Below, piece after piece: positions 14,026-23,187 of a DNA stretch of 64,000 nt; the first letter of the stretch is position 1; the number at the start of each line of letters is the position of its first letter. The notes under the pieces were generated by a model, which was not told the origin of the DNA, did no database searches, and was given only the letters and a program-made list of their open reading frames with translations. A program made the translations under genes and the position numbers. The stretch is from NCBI RefSeq assembly GCF_900110215.1, contig NZ_FOCX01000002.1, forward strand, positions 1 through 64,000, written 5' to 3'. Origin of the DNA: Halorientalis persicus. GTDB lineage: Archaea; Halobacteriota; Halobacteria; Halobacteriales; Haloarculaceae.

Positions 14026-15057
14026 ATGAGCGAGGAACACGAGTACGAGGTCGTCGTCGTCGGCGGCGGCCCCGCGGGGCTGACCGCGGCGCTGTACACG
14101 ACACGACTGGGTCACGACACCGCCGTCATCAACCGCGGCGGCGGCCGGGCAGCGATGATGCAGGACACCCACAACGTCATCGGGATCACCGAGGAGACGT
14201 CGGGCAACGAGTTGCTCCAGACGGCCATCGAACAGATCGAGGGGTACGGTGCGGACTACCACCGCGACTTCGTGACCGACGCCGAACACCTCGACGACGG
14301 CCGGATCCGGCTGGAGGCGGGCGACGTGACGGCCGTCACCGACCGCGTCGTCCTCGCGACCGGGTTCAGCGACGACCGCCCGGACCCACCGCTCCCGCGG
14401 ACGGGCGCTGGCCTGCATTACTGTCTGCACTGTGACGCGTATATGTTCGTCGACGAGCCCGTCTACGTGATGGGCCACGGCGAGAGCGCGGCGAAAGTCG
14501 CGATGATCATGCTCAACTTCACCGACGAGGTGGACATCTTGACTCGGGGCCACGAGCCCGAGTGGAGCGACGAGACCGCCAAACAGCTCGCCGCACATCC
14601 CATCGAGGTGTACGATTCGGACATCCAGGCCATCGAGAAAGAAGACGACGGCTGGCTCAAGGGCTTCGTGTTCGAGGACGGGACCTACGAGGAGTACCGC
14701 GGCGGCTTCGCCATGTACGGCTCGGACTACAACAACGACCTCGCCGAGCAACTCGGCGTCGAGTTGAACGACGACGGGACGATCGCAGTCGACGACCACG
14801 GGGCGACGAGCGTCGACGGTGTCTACGCGGTCGGCGACGTGGTGCCCGGCCACAACCAGATCCCCGTCGCGATGGGGCAGGGGGCAAAGGCCGGTATCGA
14901 CATCCACTACGGCCTGCGGCGGTTCCCCATGTCGCTCGACGAGATCGAAGCCCAGGGCGGGATCGACGCCGACGACGCGCCGGCGGTCTCGGACGACCTC
15001 CGGGCGTCGGCACAGGCCCATCGGGGCGAGGGCGAAGAGGCGAGCGCGGACGACTGA
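14026..15057 (+). CDS. FAD-dependent thioredoxin-reductase-like oxidoreductase
   Basis: 343 residues with a dinucleotide-binding start VVVVGGGPAGLTAALY, a second nucleotide-binding segment VYVMGHGESAAKVAM, and the closing FAD motif GVYAVGDVVPG. A CLHC pair (about residues 132-135, YCLHCDAY) occupies the place of the redox-active cysteines of thioredoxin reductase, although the family normally has CAxC. The C-terminal 30 residues are an acidic tail. It probably passes electrons from NAD(P)H to a thioredoxin-like or small disulfide substrate in the cytoplasm. Transcribed alone, from a TATA-like element about 33 bases before the ATG. Confidence 0.8.
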   Translation: MSEEHEYEVVVVGGGPAGLTAALYTTRLGHDTAVINRGGGRAAMMQDTHNVIGITEETSGNELLQTAIEQIEGYGADYHRDFVTDAEHLDDGRIRLEAGDVTAVTDRVVLATGFSDDRPDPPLPRTGAGLHYCLHCDAYMFVDEPVYVMGHGESAAKVAMIMLNFTDEVDILTRGHEPEWSDETAKQLAAHPIEVYDSDIQAIEKEDDGWLKGFVFEDGTYEEYRGGFAMYGSDYNNDLAEQLGVELNDDGTIAVDDHGATSVDGVYAVGDVVPGHNQIPVAMGQGAKAGIDIHYGLRRFPMSLDEIEAQGGIDADDAPAVSDDLRASAQAHRGEGEEASADD

Positions 15058-15083
15058 CGGTCGGCCGACCGCAGGGAGGCCGG

Positions 15084-15161
15084 CGAACGTGCGAGCGGCG
15101 ACGAATGGAGCCGCGAGTCGGACGGCCCGACTGAAAGGAGAGCCGCCGAACGAGCGAGCGG
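15084..15161. repeat. pair of near-identical 15-mers
   Basis: CGAACGTGCGAGCGG (15084-15098) and CGAACGAGCGAGCGG (15147-15161) differ by one base. They lie between two co-directional genes. Similar G/C repeats are frequent between haloarchaeal genes; meaning unknown. Confidence 0.4.
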
Positions 15162-15228
15162 AGATGGAGAAACCGAGAGACAGCCACTAGGCGAAGCTAT
15201 TATTCCGGTTCCGTCCGGGTATCGGGCC

Positions 15229-16719
15229 ATGTCCACAGCGTTCCGATCCGCGACCGATCTCGCAGAGGCGATCCGAGCGGGTGAAGTGTCGCCGGTCGAA
15301 CTGGTCGAGACGTACCTCGACCGCATCGACGACCACAACGACGAGCTGAACGCCTACGTGAACGTACTGAAACAGCGGGCCCGCGAGCAGGCCCGAGAGG
15401 CCGAGCAGGCCGTCGAGGCGCGCGCAGACCGGTCGAGCGGGGAGAGTACCGACCCGCGAGACGGCGAGGACCTCGGTCCGCTGCACGGGGTCCCTGTCGC
15501 GATCAAGGACCTTCACATGGAGATCGAGGGCGTCCCGCACACCATGGGACTCGCGCCGCTGGCCGACAACGTGGCCGAGGAGTCGAGCCTGATCGTCGAG
15601 CGACTGGAAGAAGCCGGCGCGATCCCGCTCGGGACCACCAACACGCCCGAGTTGGGCCACACGATGCAGACGTACAACGAGTTGGTCGGACCGACGGCGA
15701 CGCCGTTCGATCTCGACTACAACGCCGGCGGGTCCTCCGGCGGGTCGGCGGCGGCGCTGGCCGCGGGATTGGCCCCACTGGCGACCGGCTCGGACGTGGG
15801 CGGTTCGCTCCGAAACCCGGCGTCGTGCTGTCACGTGGTCTCGGTGAAGCCGACCTTCGGCCTCGTCCCGAAGGACAACCGACCCGACGCATTCAGTTCC
15901 ACGACACCGGTCGGGGTCGTCGGGCCGATGGCTCGCACCGTCGACGATCTCGCGCTCATGCTCTCGGTGCTGGTGGGTCAGGACGACAGCGACCCGTTCA
16001 GCGTCGTCGCGCCCAGAGACGACTACACGGACGCGACCGACCGTGACGCCAGCGAGTTCGACGTTGCGTTCACGCCGGACCTGGACACCTTCCCGGTGGC
16101 CGACACCGTCGCGTCGATCTGTCGTGACGCCGTCGACGCGCTGGCCGAGGCGGGCGCGACTGTCTCCGAAGTCGACGTGGACGGTCCCGACAAGGGGACG
16201 CTGAACTACGCGTACGGCACCGAGGCGACCCCGCTGTTCGCCGTCATGGCAGGCTATCTGGAGGCGGAGTACGGCATCGACGTGGCCGGCGACGACGCCG
16301 ACGACCTCTCCAGTTCGTTCGTCCAGACCGTCGGGATGGGCGAGGGGTACGACGCCGTCGACTACCTGGGGACCAACGAAGTCCGGACGGAGCTGTACGA
16401 CGCGGTCGAGGCCGTACTGGACGACCACGACGCGCTGGTGATGCCGACGCTCTCGACGCCGCCGCTGACCCACGACGAGCCCTACCCCTCGGAGATCGAC
16501 GGCGAGCGGGCCGGCGGCCTCCCGATGGACTGGGGCCTCACCTGGCCGTTCAACATGACCGGCCATCCGGTCGTGGCCGCCCCGGCCGGTCTCACCGACG
16601 ACGGGTTGCCGGTGGGCCTCCAGATCGTCGGGTCGCGGTACGCCGAGGACGACCTGCTGGGGATCGCCGCGGCGCTCGAAGACGCCAATCCGTGGGCCGA
16701 GGACTATCCGGACGCGTAA
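15229..16719 (+). CDS. amidase-signature family hydrolase
   Basis: 496 residues, usual length for the amidase signature family. The Ser-cisSer-Lys triad is visible: lysine of VPVAIKDLHM near residue 93, the GGSSGGSAAA glycine-serine loop near 167-176, and the nucleophile S193 in GSDVGGSLRNP. Such enzymes hydrolyse amides such as aryl or short-chain amides; GatA of the Glu-tRNA amidotransferase is a relative. No gatB or gatC is adjacent, and the long variable C-terminus is unlike GatA, so I call it a general amidase. Substrate unknown. Probable TATA element around 15194-15203. Confidence 0.85.
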   Translation: MSTAFRSATDLAEAIRAGEVSPVELVETYLDRIDDHNDELNAYVNVLKQRAREQAREAEQAVEARADRSSGESTDPRDGEDLGPLHGVPVAIKDLHMEIEGVPHTMGLAPLADNVAEESSLIVERLEEAGAIPLGTTNTPELGHTMQTYNELVGPTATPFDLDYNAGGSSGGSAAALAAGLAPLATGSDVGGSLRNPASCCHVVSVKPTFGLVPKDNRPDAFSSTTPVGVVGPMARTVDDLALMLSVLVGQDDSDPFSVVAPRDDYTDATDRDASEFDVAFTPDLDTFPVADTVASICRDAVDALAEAGATVSEVDVDGPDKGTLNYAYGTEATPLFAVMAGYLEAEYGIDVAGDDADDLSSSFVQTVGMGEGYDAVDYLGTNEVRTELYDAVEAVLDDHDALVMPTLSTPPLTHDEPYPSEIDGERAGGLPMDWGLTWPFNMTGHPVVAAPAGLTDDGLPVGLQIVGSRYAEDDLLGIAAALEDANPWAEDYPDA

Positions 16720-16740
16720 GAAAGGGCGGCGGTCGGCGGA

Positions 16741-17679
16741 TTAATCCGCGGTCGCGCTCGACTCGCCGTCGTCGAGTTTGACGAGTTCCTCGACGCCGGG
16801 GATCTCGGCGTCTTCCTCGGTGATGATGTCGATCCGGCGCATGAGTTTGTCGCGGGCGTACTCCACGAGCGGGACGGGGTTGACGTTCTCCTCGAAGTCG
16901 GAGACGGTACCCGCGATGTGGGGCATCAGATCCATCAGCACGTCCTGGACGACGGACTCGTCGACCTCGCCGGACTGGACGTAGCCCCGGACCTTCTGCA
17001 TCCCGAAGCCGACGTGGCGACCCTCGTCGGACCGGATCTTGGCGATACCGTTGACCAGCCCGTTCGAGTCGGGCCAGTCACCCAGCGCGATCTCGTCGCT
17101 CCCCTTGTCGCTGAACGCCGACGTGATTCCGTAGTAGCCGGTCTGAGCGAGGACGGACTCGACGCCCAGATGATAGTGACAGTACGCACGAACGCGGTTC
17201 TCGGGCGTGTCCTCTTCGAGCAGACGATTCATCGCGTCCTCGGTCTTGTCGAAGACGGCGATGTAGTCGTCGTTGAAGTAGCGCTGATCGGTCGGCTGTG
17301 TCACTTCCAGTCCGAGTTCCTCGGCGACCGGATTGAACACCTCACGCCAGTAGCGGTCGAAAAACTGCGTGTGCTTTGCCTCCTCGTAGATCTGGCTGGA
17401 GATGAACATCTGGTCGTTGATGTCCGAAAGCACCATCGCCAGCGGCATCAGGTCCTCCGTGACGGCCTCCTCGCCCGCGCCGAAGCGGGCGACGGCCATC
17501 CGACTCTCCTCCATCTCGCTCTCGGTCGGCTCGTACTCCAGGAACTTCTCTTTGTCTTCCTCCAGCCCCTCGATTTCGTACGGGTCCCAGTGTCGATAGA
17601 CGGCGTTCTTGAAATACCCCTGTGCGAACGACTCCGGGTCCAGGCGCATATCCCGGGAAGTGTCCTCCACCTGTGTCAT
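16741..17679 (-). CDS. R2-like ligand-binding oxidase (R2lox)
   Basis: 312 residues, length and motifs of R2lox, a Mn/Fe ferritin-like protein related to the ribonucleotide reductase small subunit. Metal ligands are E70 (in GAGEEAVT), E100 and H103 (YEEAKH), E174 (GVESVL), and E219 and H222 (SDEGRH). The valine and tyrosine that form the family's ether crosslink are also present, V73 and Y169. The class binds a fatty-acid-like ligand and performs two-electron oxidation; its physiological role is not settled. No large reductase subunit gene is nearby, supporting R2lox rather than NrdB. ATG 17679 fits the family's N-terminus; longer frames upstream are non-coding. Confidence 0.85.
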   Translation of the reverse strand: MTQVEDTSRDMRLDPESFAQGYFKNAVYRHWDPYEIEGLEEDKEKFLEYEPTESEMEESRMAVARFGAGEEAVTEDLMPLAMVLSDINDQMFISSQIYEEAKHTQFFDRYWREVFNPVAEELGLEVTQPTDQRYFNDDYIAVFDKTEDAMNRLLEEDTPENRVRAYCHYHLGVESVLAQTGYYGITSAFSDKGSDEIALGDWPDSNGLVNGIAKIRSDEGRHVGFGMQKVRGYVQSGEVDESVVQDVLMDLMPHIAGTVSDFEENVNPVPLVEYARDKLMRRIDIITEEDAEIPGVEELVKLDDGESSATAD

Positions 17680-17764
17680 GATCCACAGTACAGTTGGTAG
17701 TACACCACATAGCCTCGTTGCAAGAGACTTTAGGCAATTTAAAACAGGGCTGTATAACGGGTGT

Positions 17765-18523
17765 TTAAGTACCATCCGTCGTGTCACGTTCGGCCGCCAG
17801 TGATCGAGACACGTACAACTCCTGTAGCGAGTCGTGGTCGCCGAGATCGATGGCGGGGCGGGTCTCGTCGAGGAGAATTTCACCGTCGTGGAGGACGGTG
17901 AGGTGGTCGATCACGTCCTCGAACGCCCCGAGATGGTGCGTCGAAACGACGACGGCGTGGCCCTCGTCGCGGTAGTCGGCCAGCAGATCGAGGAGTTTGG
18001 ATTTCGACACGTCGTCGAGGTCGCCCATGGGTTCGTCCAGACAGACCACGGGCGAGCGGTTCAGCAGGGACAGGGCCAGGTCGAGTTTCTTCGCGAACCC
18101 ACCCGAGAGGTCGCCGGCCCGCCGGTCGCGGACACGGTCGAGTCGGAGCGTCGAACAGATCTCCTCGCGCCAGGCGTCGTCGTCGGCCCCGGTCAGCGCG
18201 GCGAACACGTCCAGATTCTCCGCGACGGTCAGATCCCGGTAGAAATTGGCTCGCTGGAACCCCGGACCGATCCCCTCGGGCGGCGCGTCGACCGTCCCGC
18301 TCGACGGCCGGGTCAACCCGAGCGCGATCCGGAATAGCGTCGTCTTGCCCGAGCCGTTCGGGCCGACGAGCGCGTGGATCGTCCCCGGCACGACCGCCAG
18401 ATCGACGCCGGATAGCGCCGTCACGTCGCCGTAGGACTTGCTGACGCCGCGCAGTTCGAGGATCGGGTCCTGTTCGGCCCCATCGTCGCCGCCGGTCTCG
18501 CCGTCGTCGGTGGATCGCATCAT
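17765..18523 (-). CDS. ABC transporter ATP-binding protein
   Basis: 252 residues with all ABC ATPase motifs: Walker A GPNGSGKTT, signature LSGGFAKK, Walker B VVCLDEPMGDLDD and switch histidine STHH. It is the second gene of an operon; its start (MM at 18520-18523) overlaps the permease stop. With that single ABC-2-type permease it should form an exporter whose substrate cannot be deduced. The signature LSGGFAKK is slightly unusual because LSGGQ/M is more common, but this is seen in ABC-2 export ATPases. Confidence 0.9.
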   Translation of the reverse strand: MMRSTDDGETGGDDGAEQDPILELRGVSKSYGDVTALSGVDLAVVPGTIHALVGPNGSGKTTLFRIALGLTRPSSGTVDAPPEGIGPGFQRANFYRDLTVAENLDVFAALTGADDDAWREEICSTLRLDRVRDRRAGDLSGGFAKKLDLALSLLNRSPVVCLDEPMGDLDDVSKSKLLDLLADYRDEGHAVVVSTHHLGAFEDVIDHLTVLHDGEILLDETRPAIDLGDHDSLQELYVSRSLAAERDTTDGT

Positions 18524-19590
18524 ATCGTTCGTTTGTACCGTTCGATGGACAGTTTCAACACGAGCAGAGACACGGCGGTGAACCCGACGAGTCCGAGGAC
18601 GTAATCCCCGTACATCGCCAGGGGCGTGTCCTTCAGCGTCAGGCTCCGGGTGACGATCATCGAGTAGTGCAGCGGAATCAGGCGCGCGATCTCCCGGCGC
18701 ACCGAGGAGAAAAAGCCCACCGGGTAGACCAGATTGGAGAAAGTGATCGCTGCCAGCAGGACGGCGACGTTGAGGAATCGCCCGACGGTGTCGAAGTTCG
18801 TGAGTATCATGATCGAGGTGCTGATCGCCGCCAGATAGACGAAGGTTAACAGCAGGACCGCGATGGCTCCCGGCGCGAACAGCGTCACCGAGTAATTCAG
18901 GTATGCAGCGGCCGCACCGAAGGCGACGGTCGGGACCAGCATGAGGACGGCGAAGTAGCCGATCTTCGTCGCCACGACGGCGTCCAGCGAGGACTCGACG
19001 CGCAGGCGGTCCAGTACGTCGCGTTCCCGCGCGAGGTTGTAGGGCAGATACGTGAACGCGAACAGCATGACGATCCCGAGCAGGAAGACGGGAAGCAGAT
19101 ACTCAGAGAGGGAGTGGGTGCCGCCGACGACCTCGCGCCGGACGGTCACGTCGGCGTCGAACTCCCGGTCCAGAGACGCGCCGGCGATGCCCTGGATCGC
19201 CTTCGACGGTTGCTCGAACGGGACCATACTCCCGTCGACGATCAGCGTGAACGTGGCGTTTTGCGCCCCCTCGTCGTACAGCCCCGGTGGGACCGCCAGC
19301 ACGGCGTAGACCCGTTCGCGTTGCAACGCCCGCCGGGCGGCCGAGGTGTTCTCGTACACTCGGGGCTCGGAAAACAGCGTCAGTCCGCCCTCGACGAGCG
19401 CGATCTCGTCGTCCGTGACCGACTCGTTCTCGGCGACGACGCCGACCGGTGCGTCTTCGGGGATCACGGTGCCGAAGGCGGCCGTCGTCGTCGCGAAGAA
19501 GGCCGGCAGGACCAAGAGCAGAAAGCAAAGCGTCACCAGCCGATGTCGCGACCAGACGACCTCCTTTCGCAACAGCGACAGAATGTCCAT
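18520..19590 (-). CDS. ABC-2 type transporter permease
   Basis: 356 residues. One membrane segment lies near the N-terminus (LVTLCFLLLVLPAFFA). A large outside domain of about 150 residues follows, then about five more segments in the C-terminal half (LLPVFLLGIVMLFAFTY and others). This is the CcmB/DrrB/NatB-like ABC-2 architecture with a big extracytoplasmic loop, as in NatB or lipid and antibiotic exporters. The ATG at 19590 gives MDILSLLRKEVV, a typical permease start. Stop overlaps the ATPase start (ATGATG), so the two are coupled. Confidence 0.85.
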   Translation of the reverse strand: MDILSLLRKEVVWSRHRLVTLCFLLLVLPAFFATTTAAFGTVIPEDAPVGVVAENESVTDDEIALVEGGLTLFSEPRVYENTSAARRALQRERVYAVLAVPPGLYDEGAQNATFTLIVDGSMVPFEQPSKAIQGIAGASLDREFDADVTVRREVVGGTHSLSEYLLPVFLLGIVMLFAFTYLPYNLARERDVLDRLRVESSLDAVVATKIGYFAVLMLVPTVAFGAAAAYLNYSVTLFAPGAIAVLLLTFVYLAAISTSIMILTNFDTVGRFLNVAVLLAAITFSNLVYPVGFFSSVRREIARLIPLHYSMIVTRSLTLKDTPLAMYGDYVLGLVGFTAVSLLVLKLSIERYKRTI

Positions 19591-19654
19591 CGACGGCGGG
19601 CTATCGAATCGGGGGGACTTGAGATTGACGGGGACCGGAACCGCGATCCTCGTT

Positions 19655-20815
19655 CTACCGTGGGGCCGGGATCGCGTATGACCCCGAGTCACTCTCCGCG
19701 CCAGGGCCGGGACCGGACGACGGACCGCCAGCGGTCGTCTCGCCGCGCTGGCCGAACGACCCGAGGAGCCGGGCGAACGGTTCGACGGTGGACTGGATCG
19801 CCTCGGCGACGGTGTCGCTGTCGACTTCGATCCGCATGACGGCGTCGGCCCCGTCCTGGTTCACCTCGACGGAATCGTAGACAGAGACGACACTCTCGTT
19901 GGTGGCGTTGTTCTTGGCCCTGACGACGCCGGCGTCGACCAGGTTCGTCAGGTCGCCGGCCGTGTCCTCGCCGTTCGTTCCGAACCGGGTCTCGAACCCG
20001 ATGGCGTCACCGTCGGTGTAGTACGAACCGGCGACAGTGTGGGTGTCCTCGAAGAGATCACGCACCTGCTCGCGGGAGTAACCGCCGGCGGTCCCGGGGA
20101 GCGTGCTGTCGTTGATGTCGGATTTCTCCAGCGAAGTGGCGAACTGAATGTATCCGTCCCGGGTGTTCCGGTAGGTTTCCCGGAGGTCGCCCGAGACCGG
20201 GTCGGACGCACCGCGGTCGACGTCGATGGCGTCCTCGACCGCCGCCTCGGTGCCCATGACGTACAGACCCTCGCCGAGCACGCCGAGGAGTTCCGCCTGC
20301 CCGTCGTCCGCTGACTCGTTGACGTATACCGTGTAGCCCTCGTAGGTCGTCTCCGACAGGTCGCTGTCGTTCCGGACGGTCTCGACGAACTCCGAGTTGT
20401 CCCACGCCGAATCGACGACGACACCGTAGTACTCGTCGCCCGATTCGTTGCCGGCCGTCGACCCGTAGATCATGACGCTGTGCAGTTTCGAGAGCGCGAG
20501 TTCGTCCTCGCCGGTCTCGTTGTCGTACTCGGCCATCAGTTCTCCGTAGTCCGCGGGCCCTTCGTAGGACGCCTGGGCCGCGAACGGTTCCAGCGTGGCG
20601 TTGATCATACGCTTGGTCGTCGGATCGGAGACGACACTGGGGTCGACGTACACCACGGTATCGGCCTCGCCTGGCACGCGGTCGATCATCTCGTCGCCGC
20701 CGTCGAGAACGGGGAGGAAGCCACCGAGGGCGAGCGCCGTCAGGACGGTGCCCCCGGCGAGGAACACGCCGACGATCTTCAGCTTGTTCGCCAGTACCGT
20801 CTCGGCGAGCGCCAT
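19655..20815 (-). CDS. membrane-anchored surface protein of unknown family (386 aa)
   Basis: A single hydrophobic segment near the N-terminus (KLKIVGVFLAGGTVLTALALGGFLPVL) anchors a large acidic domain outside the cell; no lipobox or Tat motif is visible. The domain starts with MIDRVPGEADTVVYVDPSVV and contains repeated alpha/beta elements. The C-terminal end is a Gly/Pro/Ser-rich tail (GGPSSGPGPGAESDSGSYAIP in pieces). I know this arrangement only from uncharacterised haloarchaeal proteins. It lies upstream of the ABC-2 exporter genes on the same strand with a 64-base gap, so it could be co-transcribed with them. Confidence 0.6.
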   Translation of the reverse strand: MALAETVLANKLKIVGVFLAGGTVLTALALGGFLPVLDGGDEMIDRVPGEADTVVYVDPSVVSDPTTKRMINATLEPFAAQASYEGPADYGELMAEYDNETGEDELALSKLHSVMIYGSTAGNESGDEYYGVVVDSAWDNSEFVETVRNDSDLSETTYEGYTVYVNESADDGQAELLGVLGEGLYVMGTEAAVEDAIDVDRGASDPVSGDLRETYRNTRDGYIQFATSLEKSDINDSTLPGTAGGYSREQVRDLFEDTHTVAGSYYTDGDAIGFETRFGTNGEDTAGDLTNLVDAGVVRAKNNATNESVVSVYDSVEVNQDGADAVMRIEVDSDTVAEAIQSTVEPFARLLGSFGQRGETTAGGPSSGPGPGAESDSGSYAIPAPR

Positions 20816-20968
20816 CACACCACCTCCGCCGACCGCACAGTCCGGGCGCGGTCGGCCCGCGGTGGGCGACAGGACACGCGAGTATCCAAAAGCATACTTA
20901 CATATCCCCGACAACAGGATAAAGAAGTTTTCGGCGATTCCAGAGGCGAGACGGGCCTCGACGGCGGC

Positions 20969-22657
20969 TTAGTCGTGACGGCCCTTGAGCGAGTGCTTGT
21001 CGGTCTTGCCCACGTCGGTCGTCGGGACTTCGTCGACGATGTTGATCTCCTCGGGCATGGCCTGTTTCGGCACTTTGCCTTCGAGGTGGTCACGGATGTC
21101 GTCCTCGGTGAGGTCGCCGTCGTAGTTCGGGTCGGGTTCGACGTAGACGACGACGATCTCGCTGCCGGGCCGGTCAGGGTCGGGTGCGCCGATGGTCGCC
21201 GGGCGGTGGACGCCCGGATGCGAGAACAGAACCTCGTCGACCTCCTCGGAGTAGACCTTCAGCCCGGAGACGTTGATCATGTTCTTGACGCGATCGACGA
21301 TGTAGAAACGACCTTTGGCGTCGATCTTGGCCACGTCGCCGGTCGCGACGAACCCGTCCTTGTCGAACGGGGACTTGCTCTCGTCGAGGTAGCCCTTCAT
21401 CCGCTGGGGGCCGTTGAGGTACATCTCGCCTTCGAGTTCCTCGTCGATGGCTTTCTGGAGCGGGATCTCCTCGCCGCTGTCCACGTCGACGAGTTTGACC
21501 TCGGTATCGGGCACCGGCACGCCGATGGTCGGCATATCGAACCCTTCCTCGCGGGTGTCCTCACCCAGCAGCATATCCTGCAGTCCGCGTGTGTTGAAGT
21601 GGGTGACCGGCGACATCTCCGAGAGCCCGAATCCCTGAGAGACGCCCTTGGATTTCTCCTCGAACTGCTCTTTGGTCTCGGTGGCCAGCGGCGCGGACCC
21701 GGAGAGGCCGACCACGTCCTGGTCGAGGTCCTCGTTGACGATCTCCATGAACTGCGTCGGGACGCCGAGCATGATGAGGGGTTCCCGTTCCTCGATCAGG
21801 TCGACCATCATCTCCGTGTCCCGGGCGTCGGGCACCATCAGAATCTCCAGCCCGAGTTCGATCAGCGAGTGCTGGACCGAGTAGCCGTAGGCGTGGTACA
21901 TCGGCAGCGCCATCACGGCACCCTCGTCGCCGCGCATCATGTCCGCCATCCGAGACTGGGCGGCGTTTGCCTGCAAGGCGTTGGCCACCAGATTCCGGTG
22001 AGTGAGCTGACAGCCCTTCGGGAGGCCGGTCGTGCCACCCGTAAAGAGCAGGGTGTGCACGTCCTCCGCCACGTCGAATTCGACCTCGGGCGGGTTCGGC
22101 TCGGTCGACTCGATCACGTCCGAGAGCCACTCGACGCCCGCCACGTCCTCGTGGTCCTCGGGCGGACTCTCGCCGTAGTCGTCGACAGTGGTGAGGATGA
22201 CGTTGTCCAGATCCAGTTCCTCTTTCAGGCTCATGATGAGGTCGCGGTGTTTGTCCTGCCCGATGAGGACCTCGGGCTCGCCCTGTTCGAGCCGGTAGAT
22301 CAGGTCCTCCTCGGCGTCGAGGAAGTCGTTCGGGATGTGGACCCCCCCGGCCCGGGAGATGGCGTTCTCCGCGAGGACGAACTGGATCGAGGTCGGCAAC
22401 ACGGTGGCCACGCGACTGCCCTTCTCGACCCCCCGGTCGCGAAGCGCCGTGGCCAGCCGTTCGACGTCGTCGACCAGTTCCGGATACGTGTACTTCCGGC
22501 CCAGCTGGACGAGCCCCTGCTCGGGGTACTCCTCGGCCGAATCATAGAGGAACTGGTGAACCGGCTGGTCGGGGTACGGTTCGAGCGACTCCGGCACGCC
22601 GAACTGCTCGTACTCGACGAACCACGGTTTCTCGGGTAGCTCGGTTGCGTCTGACAT
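20969..22657 (-). CDS. long-chain acyl-CoA synthetase-like AMP ligase
   Basis: 562 residues of the ANL superfamily. The phosphate-binding loop LLFTGGTTGLPKG is near residues 206-218, followed by the adenine-binding GFGLSEMSP, the FVATGDVAKID hinge motif and the C-terminal catalytic lysine segment (PTTDVGKTDKHSLK). It activates a carboxylic acid, probably a fatty acid, with ATP and CoA in the cytoplasm. Chain length cannot be read from the sequence. An enoyl-CoA hydratase is encoded in the same window at 29916. A TATA-like element lies at 22684-22690. Confidence 0.88.
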   Translation of the reverse strand: MSDATELPEKPWFVEYEQFGVPESLEPYPDQPVHQFLYDSAEEYPEQGLVQLGRKYTYPELVDDVERLATALRDRGVEKGSRVATVLPTSIQFVLAENAISRAGGVHIPNDFLDAEEDLIYRLEQGEPEVLIGQDKHRDLIMSLKEELDLDNVILTTVDDYGESPPEDHEDVAGVEWLSDVIESTEPNPPEVEFDVAEDVHTLLFTGGTTGLPKGCQLTHRNLVANALQANAAQSRMADMMRGDEGAVMALPMYHAYGYSVQHSLIELGLEILMVPDARDTEMMVDLIEEREPLIMLGVPTQFMEIVNEDLDQDVVGLSGSAPLATETKEQFEEKSKGVSQGFGLSEMSPVTHFNTRGLQDMLLGEDTREEGFDMPTIGVPVPDTEVKLVDVDSGEEIPLQKAIDEELEGEMYLNGPQRMKGYLDESKSPFDKDGFVATGDVAKIDAKGRFYIVDRVKNMINVSGLKVYSEEVDEVLFSHPGVHRPATIGAPDPDRPGSEIVVVYVEPDPNYDGDLTEDDIRDHLEGKVPKQAMPEEINIVDEVPTTDVGKTDKHSLKGRHD

Positions 22658-22683
22658 CTACGTTTATTTCTCATCCCCCGTGG

Positions 22684-22690
22684 CTTAAAT
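22684..22690 (-). promoter_or_regulatory. TATA-like element of the acyl-CoA ligase gene
   Basis: Reads ATTTAAG on the - strand, about 27-33 bases before the ATG, fitting a leaderless transcript. Confidence 0.45.
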
Positions 22691-22775
22691 CCGCATGATT
22701 AGCCACCAACGACTGCCCGTTTACCGGATACCCCTGACTTTTTCGGCGTTTCAATGACGATCGGGGGGGAACCTG

Positions 22776-23123
22776 TCAGCCCGAGAAGGTTGCGCCGATC
22801 ACGACGAGGTTCCAGGTCGTCAGTCCCACGCCGAGAACCGAGAGCGCGAGCGGCACGCCGACGTTGTGCGGGTGGTCGACGGAGCGCCAGACGGCGTACG
22901 CGACCGCGAACGCGACGATCTTGAGTCCGACGAGTCCCAAGAGCCCGTACGCGCCCGCCGCCCACCCGACGACCGGACTTCCCTCGGCGACGGGACCGGC
23001 CAACTGCGTCGTCGCCGTCGTGAGCACGTCACCGATCCCGTAGAAGGTGATCGACAGCCACCAGAGCCAGGACCGCATCTCGACGAACCCGTCGAGGGGT
23101 GACACGACCGCCGAATTCTCCAT
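22776..23123 (-). CDS. small membrane protein (115 aa)
   Basis: Three or four hydrophobic segments, including WLWWLSITFYGIGDVLTT, GAYGLLGLVGLKIVAFAVAY and a final one around LALSVLGVGLTTWNLVVIG. The pattern GIGDVLTT...VGLKIVAFA resembles DUF5658-like haloarchaeal membrane proteins, though I am unsure of that assignment. Transcribed leftward between the acyl-CoA ligase and ferredoxin genes, with its own spacing of about 60 bases to the latter. Confidence 0.65.
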   Translation of the reverse strand: MENSAVVSPLDGFVEMRSWLWWLSITFYGIGDVLTTATTQLAGPVAEGSPVVGWAAGAYGLLGLVGLKIVAFAVAYAVWRSVDHPHNVGVPLALSVLGVGLTTWNLVVIGATFSG

Positions 23124-23187
23124 CGCTACCCTACCGAGGCAAAGCGGAGCCGAATACCTTTGGATCGGCTCAGCGGGACAGGGACCG

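Noticed and set aside
15084-15161. Repeat pair considered as a CRISPR or integration site
   Set aside because: Only two short imperfect copies with no spacers of regular length and no cas or integrase gene.
20480-22639. Very long open frame on the + strand opposite the acyl-CoA ligase
   Set aside because: It is antisense to a protein with clear ligase motifs. Long open shadow frames are expected in G/C-rich DNA, and the translated product is low-complexity (V, R, G, H rich).
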